Of a DNA stretch of 64,000 nucleotides, positions 63,172 through 64,000 are shown piece after piece (position 1 is the first letter of the stretch; every line of letters begins with the position of its first letter). The DNA is from Ravibacter sp964559125 (lineage in GTDB: Bacteria; Bacteroidota; Bacteroidia; Cytophagales; Spirosomataceae). Made by a program: the position numbers and the translations under genes. The stretch lies in assembly GCA_964559125.1 (NCBI GenBank), contig CAZLGW010000005.1, positions 62,001 to 126,000 on the forward strand. Direction: 5' to 3'. A model generated the notes under the pieces. It searched no databases, had not been told where the DNA came from, and was given only the letters and a program-made list of their open reading frames with translations.

Positions 63172-63546
63172 CTATTCTTCGGTTTTAGCTTCTTCGGTGG
63201 TTTCCTTTTTCTTACCAACTGAACCTTTGCGACGTTTTTCGGCATAGGCCACTCCGTGTTTGTCGAGCGCTATGGTCAGGTCGCGGATGACTCTCTCATC
63301 CCTGCGGAATTCGGTGTTCAACACCTCGATAGCGGTACCGGGAGCAGTGTACTCCAGCAAATGATAGAACCCTGTGTTCTTTTTCTGAATCGGATAGGCG
63401 AGCTTACGAAGCCCCCAGTCTTCCTCATTAATGATAGAAGCCCCGTTGTCCGTCAGGACAGTCCGGAACTTATCAACGGCGTCCCTTACCTGCACTTCAG
63501 ATAAGACGGGAGTTAAAATGAACACCGTTTCATACTGTTTTGACAT
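63172..63546 (-). CDS. rpsF: 30S ribosomal protein S6
   Basis: The 124-residue protein starts YETVFILTPVLSEVQVRDAV and has NEEDWGLRKLAYPIQKKNTG and YHLLEYTAPGTAIEVL, the S6 fold. The C-terminal 25 residues are a Lys/Glu-rich extension common in the phylum. A consensus promoter lies 123 bases upstream. In the leader, 63606-63612 pairs with 63629-63635 to form a 7-bp stem, which might be a regulatory structure. Confidence 0.97.
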   Translation of the reverse strand: MSKQYETVFILTPVLSEVQVRDAVDKFRTVLTDNGASIINEEDWGLRKLAYPIQKKNTGFYHLLEYTAPGTAIEVLNTEFRRDERVIRDLTIALDKHGVAYAEKRRKGSVGKKKETTEEAKTEE

Positions 63547-63668
63547 GATCAGTTACAGTTAATTATGATAATTGATTAAAAAAACAAAAAAGCGCACGCG
63601 AATCGAAACTTCAGTCCGTTTGAATTCCGAAGCTTTGTTTCCCGGATGCGATTTTCTGAAAGTGGGTG

Positions 63669-63699
63669 CAAAAGTAGGTGTGTTTCTGCAATTTACCAA
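63669..63699 (-). promoter_or_regulatory. Predicted rpsF operon promoter (TTG-N20-TACTTTTG)
   Basis: On the minus strand TTG (63697-63699) precedes TACTTTTG (63669-63676) by 20 bases, an exact match to the Bacteroidota consensus. The start site near 63661 would give a leader of about 115 bases ahead of rpsF. Confidence 0.72.
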
Positions 63700-63735
63700 C
63701 TATAACGCCACAAAATTTCGTCGGGATATGGAATT

Positions 63736-63749
63736 CCGGCGGCCGCCGG
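63736..63749. repeat. Perfect 14-bp GC palindrome after cdaA
   Basis: CCGGCGGCCGCCGG is its own reverse complement and lies 11 bases after the cdaA stop codon, before the rpsF promoter. It may help end cdaA transcription, but it has no loop and no T tract. Confidence 0.4.
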
Positions 63750-63760
63750 TCGCCGCTACT

Positions 63761-64000
63761 TCAGGTGCCTTCGATTTTCTCGGCTACCGGGATTACGTTT
63801 TCATAGAGGTAGGCGCTGAGCATTTCCCCCAGCTTCTTGACGGAGAGGTTGCTGAACAGCTCAGAATGGATAGCCAGCGAGATACGTCCCGTCTGTTCCG
63901 AGATAACGATTACGGCGGCGTCGGTAGATTCGCTCATTCCCAGCGCGGCCCTGTGCCTGAAGCCCATAGAGGTAGGGACTTCGACTTCCTCGTTGACAGG
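63761..64000 (-). CDS. cdaA: Diadenylate cyclase CdaA, C-terminal part (runs off the window)
   Basis: Only the last 79 residues are inside the window; the gene begins beyond 64000. The visible part has VPTSMGFRHRAALGMSESTDAAVIVISEQTGRI-type sequence: the RHR motif of the DAC (DisA_N) domain, which binds ATP to make cyclic di-AMP. The DGA motif would be off the edge. Membrane-anchored CdaA is the usual housekeeping form; the N-terminal helices cannot be seen here. Cyclic di-AMP controls potassium and osmotic balance. Confidence 0.88.
   Translation of the reverse strand, partial: PVNEEVEVPTSMGFRHRAALGMSESTDAAVIVISEQTGRISLAIHSELFSNLSVKKLGEMLSAYLYENVIPVAEKIEGT

Noticed and set aside
1..64000. 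tRNA genes, CRISPR repeats, insertion sequences, prophage
   Set aside because: Searched by eye for TpsiC-loop motifs, regular repeats of 25-40 bases and transposase or integrase motifs; none found.

Overview
The window is chromosomal DNA from a member of the Bacteroidota, probably a cytophagal or sphingobacterial lineage; the exact genus cannot be read from it. Evidence: a SusC/SusD outer-membrane uptake pair, a secreted protein with a type IX secretion (T9SS) C-terminal sorting signal, a gliding-motility GldF permease, a SecD-SecF fusion, DUF4199 proteins, a propeller/Y_Y_Y sensor kinase with a LytTR regulator, promoters of the Bacteroidota type (TTG, 17-23 bases, TAnnTTTG), and starts without an obvious Shine-Dalgarno sequence. 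Most of the window is tightly packed housekeeping DNA. No tRNA, rRNA, CRISPR array, transposase or integrase was seen.

Layout. 0-5 kb: a secreted YdjC/ChbG-type deacetylase, a large SNF2 helicase, and a PnuC-family transporter read leftwards behind a TPP riboswitch, so probably the thiamine transporter PnuT. 5-10 kb: a SusC/SusD pair. 10-15 kb: a small cytochrome-b5-like protein, a lipoprotein, Lon protease and the RseP site-2 protease. 15-22 kb: a LytTR response regulator and its large sensor kinase, then a divergent 945-residue T9SS cargo protein. 22.2-23.9 kb: two AT-rich genes of unknown function, the most foreign-looking part of the window. 24-30 kb: uvrA, then the rightward group rpmH-rnpA-ctpA-tsaB. 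30-36 kb: a leftward pyrD-ftsK-lolA-like operon and ahcY. 36-48 kb: a long PurF-type amidotransferase, an amino acid permease, secDF, tatC, a SUI1/YciH factor, an FtsX/MacB-type permease and gamma-glutamyltransferase. 49-53 kb: a tandem universal stress protein, a GT-C-like membrane protein, a GT2 glycosyltransferase and pdhA. 53-57.5 kb: recF, a double-retropepsin/PDZ protein, mnmD and a class IV aminotransferase. 57.5-64 kb: a leftward run rpsF-rpsR-rplI, hemW, gcvH, a dihydroorotase homologue lacking its HxH metal motif, two DUF4199 membrane proteins and gldF; the 3' part of a CdaA-type diadenylate cyclase gene runs off the right edge.

How the parts relate. Several genes serve the envelope: Lon, RseP and CtpA in proteolysis, SecDF and TatC in export, a LolA-like carrier, SusCD uptake and T9SS cargo. 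Pyrimidine and purine enzymes (pyrD, purF, a pseudo-dihydroorotase) are scattered rather than clustered. Transcription units are often closed by long perfect inverted repeats (9-23 bp arms). The points most worth following up are the AT-rich two-gene islet at 22.2-23.9 kb, the TPP riboswitch-PnuT unit, the metal-site-less dihydroorotase co-directional with gcvH and gldF, gldF without an adjacent gldG, and a bulged hairpin in the purF leader.
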